Assembly (NCBI GenBank): GCA_949448405.1
Contig: CASTFX010000041.1
Coordinates: 1 to 9,522 of the forward strand
Direction of reading: 5' to 3'
DNA: 9,522 bases
DNA from: an uncultured Clostridia bacterium
GTDB lineage: Bacteria > Bacillota > Clostridia > TANB77 > CAG-508
The translations under genes and the position numbers were made by a program. The notes under the pieces were generated by a model. It was not told the DNA's origin, did not search any database, and saw only the letters and a list, made by a program, of their open reading frames with translations. Shown here piece by piece: positions 1 through 5,986 of this stretch. Numbering within the stretch: the stretch's first letter is position 1; each line of letters opens with the position of its first letter.

Positions 1-149
1 CATGCATCTATATTATATATTGCACAAAACACACTCACAGTGTACATGAACATAAATATTAAACTTGGTTGCATTATTTCTTTTTTAAATAAGAAGTATG
101 AACCTATTAACATTAATATAAAACATAATAATAATATATAGATTAACAT
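1..149 (-). CDS. O-antigen/exopolysaccharide polymerase-like membrane protein, N-terminal part
   Basis: This reading frame starts at an ATG (147-149) behind a good ribosome site (AAAGGAG, about 153-160) and stays open to the window edge, so only 49 codons are visible. The peptide begins MLIYILLLCFILMLIGSYFL, then a short basic stretch (FKKEIMQPS), then a second hydrophobic segment ending near CAIYNID. A first membrane helix followed by a 'GSYxLFKK-xxxQPSxxF' stretch is how many Wzy-like polysaccharide polymerases begin, proteins that join repeat units at the outer membrane face. It lies just downstream of two sugar-transfer genes on the same strand, which supports a polysaccharide role. The family call is by resemblance and from the N-terminus only. 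Another multi-pass polysaccharide membrane protein is possible. Confidence 0.6.
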   Translation of the reverse strand, partial: MLIYILLLCFILMLIGSYFLFKKEIMQPSLIFMFMYTVSVFCAIYNIDA

Positions 150-173
150 TTTTTCTCCTTTTTTTGCTACTTT

Positions 174-1190
174 TTAAATTGTGCTTGTCTTATTTTTCCG
201 TATTAGCATTGTTATAAAGTATAGCTTATATTTTATTGTGAAAAGTGTTATCTTTCGTGTTAAAGAAAGCCCATCATAGTTTGAATATTTTATAGCTTCT
301 TTATATTCTGGAACTTTGCATACCTCTTTTAAACATTTTATTTGTCCTATCCAATTTAGCTTATTTTCATTATTAAAGCAATAATTAACTATTATAAGTA
401 AAATATGATATGCAATATAGTTATTAAATTTTTTAATGATATTTTTATTATTATTGTATTCTTTTTCTATATATTTTTTAGCAATTTTCATAGAAGTTAA
501 ACAAAGGTCTGGAAAGTCTTTTTTATACTTTCTAACTGCTGATTCATTATTAAATCTATAATTGTATAGTGCTTCATCTAATACATATACATTATTGACA
601 TTTTTTACTGCTTGGATACAAAAAAATGAGTCTTCTCCAATCTTTATATTTTTATCAAAATTTATACCTTGTATCACTTCTTTTTTCCATAGTTTTGAAT
701 GTACTATACCTGCTCCACCTTGTACGTTTAAAATGTCTGTCAAAAACTCTTCTTTGTTCATTATAAGGCTTTTGCCTTTTGTTACCTTTTCTATGTTGTT
801 ATCATATACTCTATTAAATCCACATAGTACTATATCAACTTGTTTTTCTTTTAGAATTTTTAACATTTTTTCAAAGTATTCTTTATCTAAATAATCGTCT
901 CCATCAACAAATGCAATATACTTTCCTTTTGCAATTTCTAAGCCACTATTTCTAGCTAGACTTACTCCTCCATTTTCTTTATGTATTACTTGTATTCTAC
1001 TATCTTTTTCTTTATATTGGTCGCAAATGGTACCAGAGTTATCTTTAGACCCGTCATTTATTACAATTATTTCTAAGTTTTTGTATGTCTGATTAATAAG
1101 GCTTTCTAGACATTCTGCTATGTATTTTTCTGCATTGTATACTGGAATTATAACTGTTATTAAATCTTCCAAATTAAATTTTCCTTTCAT
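174..1190 (-). CDS. Family 2 glycosyltransferase
   Basis: A GT-A fold glycosyltransferase that would add a sugar from a nucleotide-sugar donor to a growing surface polysaccharide at the inner membrane face. The N-terminus has the usual strand ITVIIPVYNAEKYI (residues 11-24), then NDGSKDNS (45-52), GGVSLARNSGL (74-84) and the metal-binding VDGDD motif (D96, D98, D99). A region around HSKLWKK follows, as in many EPS transferases. The 338-residue length is normal. The ATG lies 3 bases after the upstream stop, suggesting translational coupling. A TTG at codon 7, preceded by AAAGGA, is an alternative start. An in-frame CGG codon (198-200) lies eight codons before the TAA. If CGG forces a +1 step, as elsewhere in this window, the end becomes MLIGKIRQAQFKK with a TAG at 167-169 instead of MLIRKNKTSTI. 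The shifted tail looks at least as natural. Confidence 0.92.
   Translation of the reverse strand: MKGKFNLEDLITVIIPVYNAEKYIAECLESLINQTYKNLEIIVINDGSKDNSGTICDQYKEKDSRIQVIHKENGGVSLARNSGLEIAKGKYIAFVDGDDYLDKEYFEKMLKILKEKQVDIVLCGFNRVYDNNIEKVTKGKSLIMNKEEFLTDILNVQGGAGIVHSKLWKKEVIQGINFDKNIKIGEDSFFCIQAVKNVNNVYVLDEALYNYRFNNESAVRKYKKDFPDLCLTSMKIAKKYIEKEYNNNKNIIKKFNNYIAYHILLIIVNYCFNNENKLNWIGQIKCLKEVCKVPEYKEAIKYSNYDGLSLTRKITLFTIKYKLYFITMLIRKNKTSTI
198..200 (-). other. In-frame CGG codon near the end of the glycosyltransferase
   Basis: The minus strand reads CTA-ATA-CGG-AAA. Reading CGG as Arg gives IRKNKTSTI and a stop at 174-176. A +1 step gives IGKIRQAQFKK and a stop at 167-169. Both are possible, so this site does not by itself show a shift. 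Confidence 0.4.
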
Positions 1191-1193
1191 CTA

Positions 1194-1985
1194 TTAGAAG
1201 CTTTTACTATATTTCTTTCCTGTAAATTTTGCAATGAGGAATGAGCTTCCTTTTTTTATCCAATTTACTCTTTCTATGTCTATTACTTTTACTTCTTCAT
1301 AACTTAAATTATTTTTTTCTATCCATATATCTAATAGTATCTCTGATATTCTTCCAAAAAATCTTGCGTGAAAATCATCATATTTATTTACTTCTATTCT
1401 TTTTTCTAGTTCAAATAATATGCTAAATAGCCACTCGCAGTATTCATCTAGTATTTCTCTATTCATTATAAACATATTAAACATGTGTGCTGATGTCTTT
1501 TTATATATCCTATCAAATTGTGGTAAATAGTCTGGGTACATTTCTTCTATAATTTTTCTAGTTTCATCTAATGGCTCTATATACATTGTGTGTTTATAAT
1601 GGTTGTATATTGTTTCAATATAGTAGTTTCTTTTTTTAGGAAGTATTATATTTGTTCTTTCTAATATTTTGCTTGCTTCTTCTTTGGTTAGTACGTAATC
1701 CATTCTTTCTTCTGGAATTTTTGATTTGCATTTTTTTACAGAAAAGTGTCTTCTATAGTGTGCTAATCCTATATATTCATTTTGTAGATTTTTCCATGCC
1801 CAATATAGTCCTGTTAGCTCACAAAAATATGGATTTTTTGAAGATATATTTTCTCCTTCGTTATCTCCTTCATATCCTAAGTCTTCATTTTTTAATTCTT
1901 TACCTACATGTATAGGAACATATATATTATCATTTGGCATTTTATATTTTTTGTGTGTTGCTATTGTTATCTTTACATCCTTCAC
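1194..1985 (-). CDS. DUF4422 polysaccharide biosynthesis protein (probable glycosyltransferase)
   Basis: A 263-residue protein of the DUF4422 family, which occurs in capsule and exopolysaccharide loci and is generally regarded as glycosyltransferase-like. Recognisable family features are the opening VKITIATHKKYKMP, the central ENISSKNPYFCELTGLYWAWKN, GLAHYRRHF near residue 75-85, and a C-terminal HARFFGRISEILLDIWI. The start is GTG, supported by AAAGGA about ten bases upstream. It is the first gene of the minus-strand operon, behind a consensus promoter at 2047-2075, with the family 2 transferase 3 bases downstream. The exact sugar and acceptor cannot be read from sequence. Confidence 0.88.
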   Translation of the reverse strand: MKDVKITIATHKKYKMPNDNIYVPIHVGKELKNEDLGYEGDNEGENISSKNPYFCELTGLYWAWKNLQNEYIGLAHYRRHFSVKKCKSKIPEERMDYVLTKEEASKILERTNIILPKKRNYYIETIYNHYKHTMYIEPLDETRKIIEEMYPDYLPQFDRIYKKTSAHMFNMFIMNREILDEYCEWLFSILFELEKRIEVNKYDDFHARFFGRISEILLDIWIEKNNLSYEEVKVIDIERVNWIKKGSSFLIAKFTGKKYSKSF

Positions 1986-2046
1986 TTTTATTGTTTCCTT
2001 TCTCTTTTCCTAGGGGTTTACAATATATATAATTTTAGTAATTATC

Positions 2047-2075
2047 ATTATACTTTTTAATATTATAAAAGTCAA
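2047..2075 (-). promoter_or_regulatory. Sigma-A-type promoter of the polysaccharide operon
   Basis: On the minus strand TTGACT (2075-2070) is followed by a 17-base spacer and a perfect TATAAT (2052-2047), placing the transcript start near 2040, about 55 bases before the GTG of the DUF4422 gene. Its -35 lies about 70 bases from the -35 of the divergent agrA promoter, so one regulator bound between them could affect both. Confidence 0.75.
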
Positions 2076-2081
2076 CCTCTT

Positions 2082-2103
2082 TTACTTAGTTTAAACTTTG
2101 TAA
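2082..2103. promoter_or_regulatory. Imperfect dyad between divergent promoters, possible operator
   Basis: The perfect palindrome AGTTTAAACT (2088-2097) is flanked by TTAC and GTAA arms, separated from it by two mismatched bases on each side. It lies just upstream of the polysaccharide -35 and about 40 bases upstream of the agrA -35, a plausible regulator position. LytTR regulators normally prefer direct repeats containing a GTT core, so assignment to AgrA is uncertain. Confidence 0.3.
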
Positions 2104-2142
2104 GTGTCCCTAAAAAATTATCAATATTTCACTACCAGTTCA

Positions 2143-2171
2143 TTGACAATATGCAGAATTTGTTTTAATAT
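2143..2171 (+). promoter_or_regulatory. Sigma-A-type promoter of agrA-agrC
   Basis: A consensus TTGACA (2143-2148), a 17-base spacer and TAATAT (2166-2171) predict a start near 2178 and a 5' leader of roughly 70 bases before agrA. A GTT-containing sequence, CCAGTTCAT (2135-2143), touches the -35 and resembles half of a LytTR site. No matching second copy was found at the usual spacing. Confidence 0.75.
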
Positions 2172-2183
2172 TAATTTTGATTG

Positions 2184-2216
2184 CGAAAAATGTAAATTTT
2201 TTACATTAGGATTTCG
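2184..2216 (+). promoter_or_regulatory. Inverted repeat in the agrA leader
   Basis: AATGTAAATTTTTTACATT (2189-2207) is a perfect 8-bp inverted repeat around three T residues. An outer CGAAA/TTTCG pair (2184-2188 and 2212-2216) can close it, with unpaired bases on the 3' side. It lies just after the predicted transcript start and ends 15 bases before the GGAGG ribosome site (2232-2236). It could act as a DNA operator or an RNA hairpin. The sequence does not decide between them. Confidence 0.45.
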
Positions 2217-2246
2217 ATTTTACCTTTTTGCGGAGGATAAAAAATA

Positions 2247-2975
2247 ATGTTAAACTTTGTATTATGTGATGATAATCTATCATTTTTAAACAATTTGGAT
2301 AAAACTATCAACAAAATTATTTTAAGGAAAGATTTTAATGCGCAAGTTGGCTTTAAGTCAACTAAGGTTTCTGAAGTTTTAGATTATATGAAGGATAATA
2401 AGGTAGATGTTTTATTCTTGGATATCCAACTTAAATCTGATACTAATGGAATAGATATCGCTGAGAAAATTAGAGCTACAAATAAAAATATTTATTTTAT
2501 CTTTACTACTGGTCATTTGGAGTATGCATTTTTAGCTTTCCAAGTTAAAGCTTTTGATTATATTCCTAAGCCTATTACAACCGAAAGATTAGAGAAAACT
2601 TTAGTTAGATTATTTGAGGATATTGATTTTTCTTCGAGTAATTTTATTTCTCTAAATAGTAAAACTTATATCAATCAAAATGATATTTACTATATTAAAA
2701 GAGATGGCATGAAATTAGTTTTTAAAACCAAATCTAATGTTTATGAGACTTATAGTTCTTTTAATAAAGTCTCTGACAAGCTTTCTAACAACTTTGTTAG
2801 ATGTCATAAGTCTTATGTTGTAAATATCAATAATATTAGTCATATTGATGCTAATACTTTGTTTTTTAATGATGAAGCAAAATGTTTTATTGGACCTAAG
2901 TACAAAAATAATTTTATGGAGGTGATTAATAATGAATTTATTTCAAACTCTTTGGACAGTTCTAACGACGTCTAA
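2247..2975 (+). CDS. agrA: AgrA-like LytTR response regulator
   Basis: A 242-residue cytoplasmic response regulator, the expected partner of the histidine kinase that overlaps its 3' end. The receiver domain covers about residues 1-120, with the acidic pair D8-D9, phosphoacceptor D59 (VDVLFLDIQL), the TT of FTTGH (87-88) and K108 in IPKPI. A LytTR DNA-binding domain follows (about 130-230), including VRCHKSYVVNINNI (184-197), the typical basic-aromatic stretch. The start is fixed by GGAGG at 2232-2236. The last 44 bases overlap agrC, whose ribosome site lies inside agrA. LytTR regulators of this type switch on agr and virulence or surface genes once the peptide signal is sensed. The divergent polysaccharide operon is an inferred target. 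Confidence 0.9.
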   Translation: MLNFVLCDDNLSFLNNLDKTINKIILRKDFNAQVGFKSTKVSEVLDYMKDNKVDVLFLDIQLKSDTNGIDIAEKIRATNKNIYFIFTTGHLEYAFLAFQVKAFDYIPKPITTERLEKTLVRLFEDIDFSSSNFISLNSKTYINQNDIYYIKRDGMKLVFKTKSNVYETYSSFNKVSDKLSNNFVRCHKSYVVNINNISHIDANTLFFNDEAKCFIGPKYKNNFMEVINNEFISNSLDSSNDV

Positions 2976-4311
2976 TGAAGGATTAATTGGAATTATATTT
3001 AATGATTTTGGTTTTCCTTTTATTTATATTGAAATAGCTGTTTCAGCATTACTGTTTACACAAGTTCTAAATATAAAGTATAATAAGAAACAATTTATTA
3101 TTTATGTTGTATCTTTAGCTTTAATTTCTGGGTTATCTAATGTTGTTTTAGGTAAACCATATAGTGCATATTTAAACTTACTTGTTGAACTTATTTTGAT
3201 TATAGTAATCTTTAAGGTTAAATTCTTTAGGGCTATTATTGCAGAACCTATTCCTTATATAATTATAGTTGCTCTTGAAACTATATATTGTAAGCTAATG
3301 TCTTCAATATTAAATTTAGCCTATGAACAACTATTACTTATACCTTTATTTAGATTATGTATTACTTTTCTTATCTATACGTCAATTTACTTAATATATT
3401 TACTAATTAAACACTATAAAGTAAATATAGAATTAATTGATAATATTAGTAACAAAACTAAATCTATTTTTATATTGAATTTTGCATTTGCAGCAATACC
3501 AATAGCTATGCAAGTTTATATTGTTATGTTTTATATGGGTAATCTTCCTATACTTGTTACATTAATTAGCATAATCTCCTTGATAGCTTATTTCTTCATT
3601 AGTATTTTCAGTTTACTTAAAACTACTAAATTAGAAGAAACCAGTCAATCTTTAGAAGAAGCTCAACTATATAATAAAACTTTACAATTATTACATGATA
3701 ATTTAAGAACTTTTAAACATGATTTTTCAAATACAATGCAATCAATTCAAGGATACATAGCTAATAATGATATGAAAGGTTTAGAAAAATATTATCAAGG
3801 TATTCATAATGAATGTACTATTTCAAACAATTTAACTGCACTTAGTCCCACACTTATAAATGACCCTGCATTATACAGTTTAATTGCTTCAAAATATCTT
3901 TTAGCAGAACAATATGATATAACATTTAATATAAGTATTCGTATAAACTTTAAAGAACTTAAAATTGAACCATATGTACTTACAAAAATTTTAGGAATAC
4001 TTTTAGATAATGCAATTGATGCAGCAAAATTATCAGATGAAAAAGAAATACTTTTTGAAGTAAATCCACCATTTACTAATTCTACTGTTAGAAAATATGT
4101 TGTTTCTGTACAAAATACTTATTCAAATAAAGAAGTAGATGTCGATAGAATTCGTGAAAAAGGTTATACTTCTAAAGCTGAAGAAGAAGGTTCTCATGGA
4201 CTTGGATTATGGGAAGTAAATAAAATATTGAAAAAATCTAAAAACTTGAATTTATATACTACAAAAAATGATAAGTTCTTTGTACAAGATTTAGAAATAT
4301 TTGATGAATAA
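2932..4311 (+). CDS. agrC: AgrC-like sensor histidine kinase (GHKL type)
   Basis: A 459-residue membrane sensor kinase. About 230 residues of multi-pass membrane domain (some six or seven hydrophobic segments) form the peptide-sensing part. A helical linker rich in Glu and Leu follows, then the phosphoacceptor box FKHDFSNTMQSIQGY with H263, the N-box ILLDNAIDAA (N360) and the nucleotide-binding GLGLWEV (G423-G425). The D of a G1-type DxGxG box is not obvious, which is common in AgrC-type kinases. The start follows GGAGGTGAT six bases upstream, inside agrA (44-base overlap), so the two are translated together. It should phosphorylate AgrA on sensing the peptide from the convergent agrD. A strong hairpin terminator follows directly. 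Confidence 0.92.
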   Translation: MNLFQTLWTVLTTSNEGLIGIIFNDFGFPFIYIEIAVSALLFTQVLNIKYNKKQFIIYVVSLALISGLSNVVLGKPYSAYLNLLVELILIIVIFKVKFFRAIIAEPIPYIIIVALETIYCKLMSSILNLAYEQLLLIPLFRLCITFLIYTSIYLIYLLIKHYKVNIELIDNISNKTKSIFILNFAFAAIPIAMQVYIVMFYMGNLPILVTLISIISLIAYFFISIFSLLKTTKLEETSQSLEEAQLYNKTLQLLHDNLRTFKHDFSNTMQSIQGYIANNDMKGLEKYYQGIHNECTISNNLTALSPTLINDPALYSLIASKYLLAEQYDITFNISIRINFKELKIEPYVLTKILGILLDNAIDAAKLSDEKEILFEVNPPFTNSTVRKYVVSVQNTYSNKEVDVDRIREKGYTSKAEEEGSHGLGLWEVNKILKKSKNLNLYTTKNDKFFVQDLEIFDE

Positions 4312-4314
4312 CTT

Positions 4315-4360
4315 AAAGCAAAAGCACTTGGATTAAACCAAAGTGCTTTTGCTTTATTTA
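4315..4360 (+). terminator. Rho-independent terminator between agrC and agrD
   Basis: A perfect 15-bp stem, AAAGCAAAAGCACTT (4315-4329) with AAGTGCTTTTGCTTT (4341-4355), encloses an 11-base loop and is followed by a T-rich stretch. It begins 4 bases after the agrC stop. Being symmetrical, it may also stop agrB-agrD transcripts arriving from the other side, although the tract there is less T-rich. Confidence 0.85.
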
Positions 4361-4386
4361 TTATTTGTAACTTTATATTATTTTTC

Positions 4387-4402
4387 GATAGTTCATACTA
4401 TC
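4387..4402. repeat. Small hairpin downstream of agrD
   Basis: GATAGT and ACTATC pair around a four-base loop in the 142-bp gap between agrC and agrD. No T-run follows on either strand, so it is a weak terminator at best. It might stabilise the agrD 3' end. Confidence 0.3.
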
Positions 4403-4453
4403 ATTTAAGGAAATATTATATTAATCTTAATTTTTAGATTGTAAGTATTTTTT

Positions 4454-4573
4454 TTAATCTTTTTTAACTAATGCAGCTGGCATTTTTGGTTGATGGAATG
4501 CTCCAAACACCCAACAAGCTGCATTATTAGATTTAGCAGTTTTTTCTGCTAATTTTGCTAAGTTTTTTACCAT
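4454..4573 (-). CDS. agrD: AgrD-like cyclic autoinducer peptide precursor
   Basis: A 39-codon gene with a strong ribosome site (AAAGGAG, eight bases before the ATG). The product has three parts expected of an AgrD precursor. First comes a Lys/Ala/Leu amphipathic leader (MVKNLAKLAEKTAKSNNAA). Next is the signal core starting at Cys20 (CWVFGAF). Last is the tail HQPKMPAALVKKD, whose HQPxxP motif is typical of clostridial precursors. AgrB should cut ahead of the tail and close a thiolactone on Cys20, giving a secreted signal for AgrC. The gene is 75 bases downstream of agrB on the same strand. If cutting occurs just before HQP, the ring would hold seven residues rather than the usual five. Cutting after Gly24 would give five. 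Confidence 0.9.
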   Translation of the reverse strand: MVKNLAKLAEKTAKSNNAACWVFGAFHQPKMPAALVKKD

Positions 4574-4609
4574 ATAAAAATCTCCTTTCTTTTGTTGTTT
4601 TTATATAAC

Positions 4610-4638
4610 ACATGATAATAGCCGGCATATTATCTTGT
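4610..4638 (-). repeat. Hairpin between agrB and agrD
   Basis: GATAATA and TATTATC (7 bp) enclose a GCCGGCA loop. ACA/TGT arms add three more pairs beyond one mismatch. It lies within the agrB-agrD transcript, 11 bases past the agrB stop. Position and shape would suit partial termination or an RNA-processing/stability element that changes the AgrB-to-AgrD ratio. There is no T-run, so full termination is unlikely. Confidence 0.4.
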
Positions 4639-4648
4639 ATTAAACTAT

Positions 4649-5275
4649 TTAATTTTCGCCATATACTTCATGTCCATATTTATTGTCAAATATTTTGTAT
4701 ATAGGTCTTGTCATCATAATTGAACGTATTAAACATCCAAATATTAGAATATTTCCAATAACAATATTGTTTAAGAAAATAGCTACTGTAAGACTAATAG
4801 TTAGCATTACACATGCCATTATCTTTTTAAAGCTTCTTTCTTTTTTTCTTAATATTGGAACATTTTCTGTATCAGCTGGAGCATATATTAAGCACATTAT
4901 TATTCCAAATACCCAAACAACTCCTAATATCAAATATCTATCAAAGCTTACTTCTTGAATTAAATTTTGGCTTAATATAACTCCCCCACAATATATTGTT
5001 GGTGTTGCAATTATACAACCTATATGGCTTTTTGAATGTGCTCCTCCTGCAAACATTCCATAAGGAAGTAGTATTATGTATGATAATAGTGTTAGTGGTA
5101 AAACTCCAAGTAAGTATGCAATGAGTAACATTATAATTAACTTTGGGACTTCTCCTATTATCATTTTTAGACCATAATCAATTATTTCTAATCTCTCATC
5201 ATCTATGTCTGGTATTTCCTTTTTGATTTTTATATTAATTCTCTCACAAATACTATCTAATACTTTATCTATCAT
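4649..5275 (-). CDS. agrB: AgrB-like peptide-processing membrane protease
   Basis: A 208-residue integral membrane cysteine endopeptidase that trims and cyclises AgrD. The family's catalytic pair is present as GMFAGGAHSKSHIGC: His80 and Cys87, seven residues apart as in staphylococcal AgrB. A cytoplasmic N-terminus and four to six hydrophobic segments fit the family, as does the length. I chose ATG 5273-5275 (MIDKVLDS) because AAGGAG lies about ten bases upstream. An in-frame ATG 12 codons earlier, giving MTQVFILRRNLK, has no ribosome site. agrD follows after a 75-base gap. No consensus promoter was found upstream, which would fit activator-dependent expression. Confidence 0.92.
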   Translation of the reverse strand: MIDKVLDSICERINIKIKKEIPDIDDERLEIIDYGLKMIIGEVPKLIIMLLIAYLLGVLPLTLLSYIILLPYGMFAGGAHSKSHIGCIIATPTIYCGGVILSQNLIQEVSFDRYLILGVVWVFGIIMCLIYAPADTENVPILRKKERSFKKIMACVMLTISLTVAIFLNNIVIGNILIFGCLIRSIMMTRPIYKIFDNKYGHEVYGEN

Positions 5276-5547
5276 TTTTAGATTTCTCCTTAAAATGAAC
5301 ACTTGCGTCACACAAATTTTATATTAAATCTTTCTTATTTTATTTAAAATTTTTATAAACAAATCTGTTTACTTTATGAATTTTCATTTATTGTTTTTCA
5401 TAAAAGATTATTAGGTTTTTATAAAATTTACATAAATTTATATTATTTATATTTATTAATTTGTAGACTTTTTGCGGACGACCAATGGTCGCCCCTACAC
5501 GTTTTTGACACATTTTGTAATATTTTTCTGTATTTTTCAAATTTCTA
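5276..5547. other. AT-rich gap between agrB and gntR
   Basis: No gene is visible here. The region must hold the minus-strand agrB-agrD promoter, but I find only weak -10-like sequences without a matching -35. Short inverted ATGAA/TTCAT arms (5376-5387) and a second similar ATGAAAA copy (near 5396-5402) lie about 100-125 bases upstream of agrB. Their role is unknown. A GC-rich hairpin repeat occupies 5474-5500. Confidence 0.4.
5474..5500. repeat. Short GC-rich hairpin repeat of Firmicute type
   Basis: A GC-rich island in AT-rich DNA. CGACCA and TGGTCG pair around a single A, with GG/CC pairs further out after one mismatch. Read on the minus strand it is GTAGGGGCGACCATTGG followed by TCGTCCGC. 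From memory, closely similar short repeats are scattered through intergenic DNA of gut Firmicutes. Only one copy lies in this window, so the repeat status rests on recall. Confidence 0.5.
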
Positions 5548-5576
5548 TTGACATTTTAATTTTAACTGTTTATACT
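5548..5576 (+). promoter_or_regulatory. Sigma-A-type promoter of the gntR-ABC operon
   Basis: TTGACA (5548-5553), a 17-base spacer and TATACT (5571-5576) form a near-consensus promoter. The predicted start is near 5583, leaving a leader of only about 23 bases before gntR. The -10 overlaps the palindrome at 5573-5590. Confidence 0.85.
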
Positions 5577-5590
5577 GTATATATACAGTA
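5573..5590. promoter_or_regulatory. Perfect 18-bp palindrome, probable GntR operator
   Basis: TACTGTATATATACAGTA is its own reverse complement. It overlaps the -10 and covers the expected transcript start of the operon encoding a YtrA-type GntR protein. Bound there, a dimeric repressor would block RNA polymerase. Autoregulation of this kind is usual for the family, so this is the likely operator. Confidence 0.7.
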
Positions 5591-5605
5591 ATTAAAGGAG
5601 GTATT

Positions 5606-5974
5606 ATGAACATTATTATAAGTAATTCAAGTAATGCTCCAATATATGAACAAATAAAAGAGCAAATTAAGAGCAAAATACTATCTAACGAACTTAAACC
5701 TGGGGACCTACTCCCTTCTATAAGAAATCTGGCAAAGGATTTAAGAATAAGTGTGATAACAACTAAAAATGCTTATGAAGAACTTGAAAGAGAAGGTTAT
5801 GTTGAAACAATCCCTGGAAAAGGAACATATATTGCGAGTAAAAATGTTGAGATTATTAAAGAAGAACAAATGCAAAAGATAGAGGGCTTAATAGATACAG
5901 CTGTATCTATTGCTAAGATAAGTAAAATAACTAAAGAAGAAATTAAAGATATTTTAGATATATTATATGAGTAG
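5606..5974 (+). CDS. YtrA-subfamily GntR transcriptional regulator
   Basis: A 122-residue repressor. The N-terminal winged helix covers about residues 8-78: PIYEQIKEQIKSKILSNELKPGDLLPS, then RNLAKDLRISVITTKNAYEELEREGY, with the wing ending in PGKGTYIAS. Only about 45 residues follow, too few for a FadR- or HutC-type ligand domain, which defines the short YtrA subfamily. Such regulators lie next to the ABC transporter they control, as here. The gene has a strong AAAGGAGG site (5594-5601). The operator candidate at 5573-5590 suggests self-repression. Inducers in related systems are often cell-wall-acting antibiotics or peptides, but none can be named here. Confidence 0.93.
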   Translation: MNIIISNSSNAPIYEQIKEQIKSKILSNELKPGDLLPSIRNLAKDLRISVITTKNAYEELEREGYVETIPGKGTYIASKNVEIIKEEQMQKIEGLIDTAVSIAKISKITKEEIKDILDILYE

Positions 5975-5986
5975 GAGTAAAGTCAA

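Noticed and set aside
562..1915. Plus-strand frames opposite the two glycosyltransferase genes (562-894, 1241-1426, 1652-1915)
   Set aside because: They are rich in Phe/Leu/Ser from antisense AT-rich coding DNA, have no good ribosome sites, and oppose well-supported genes.
4683..4958. Plus-strand frame opposite agrB
   Set aside because: It is the complement of a membrane-protein gene. No ribosome site and no recognisable family.
5276..5311. Twelve-codon N-terminal extension of AgrB
   Set aside because: The upstream ATG has no ribosome site, whereas the internal ATG at 5275 has AAGGAG at the right distance and a family-typical start.
5340..5410. AgrA-type direct repeats upstream of agrB
   Set aside because: ATGAAAA-like copies about 14 bases apart were seen, but they lack the GTT core of LytTR sites and such repeats arise easily in AT-rich DNA.
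5455..5520. CRISPR or tandem repeat around the GC-rich segment
   Set aside because: There is only one repeat unit, with no spacing pattern and no cas genes.
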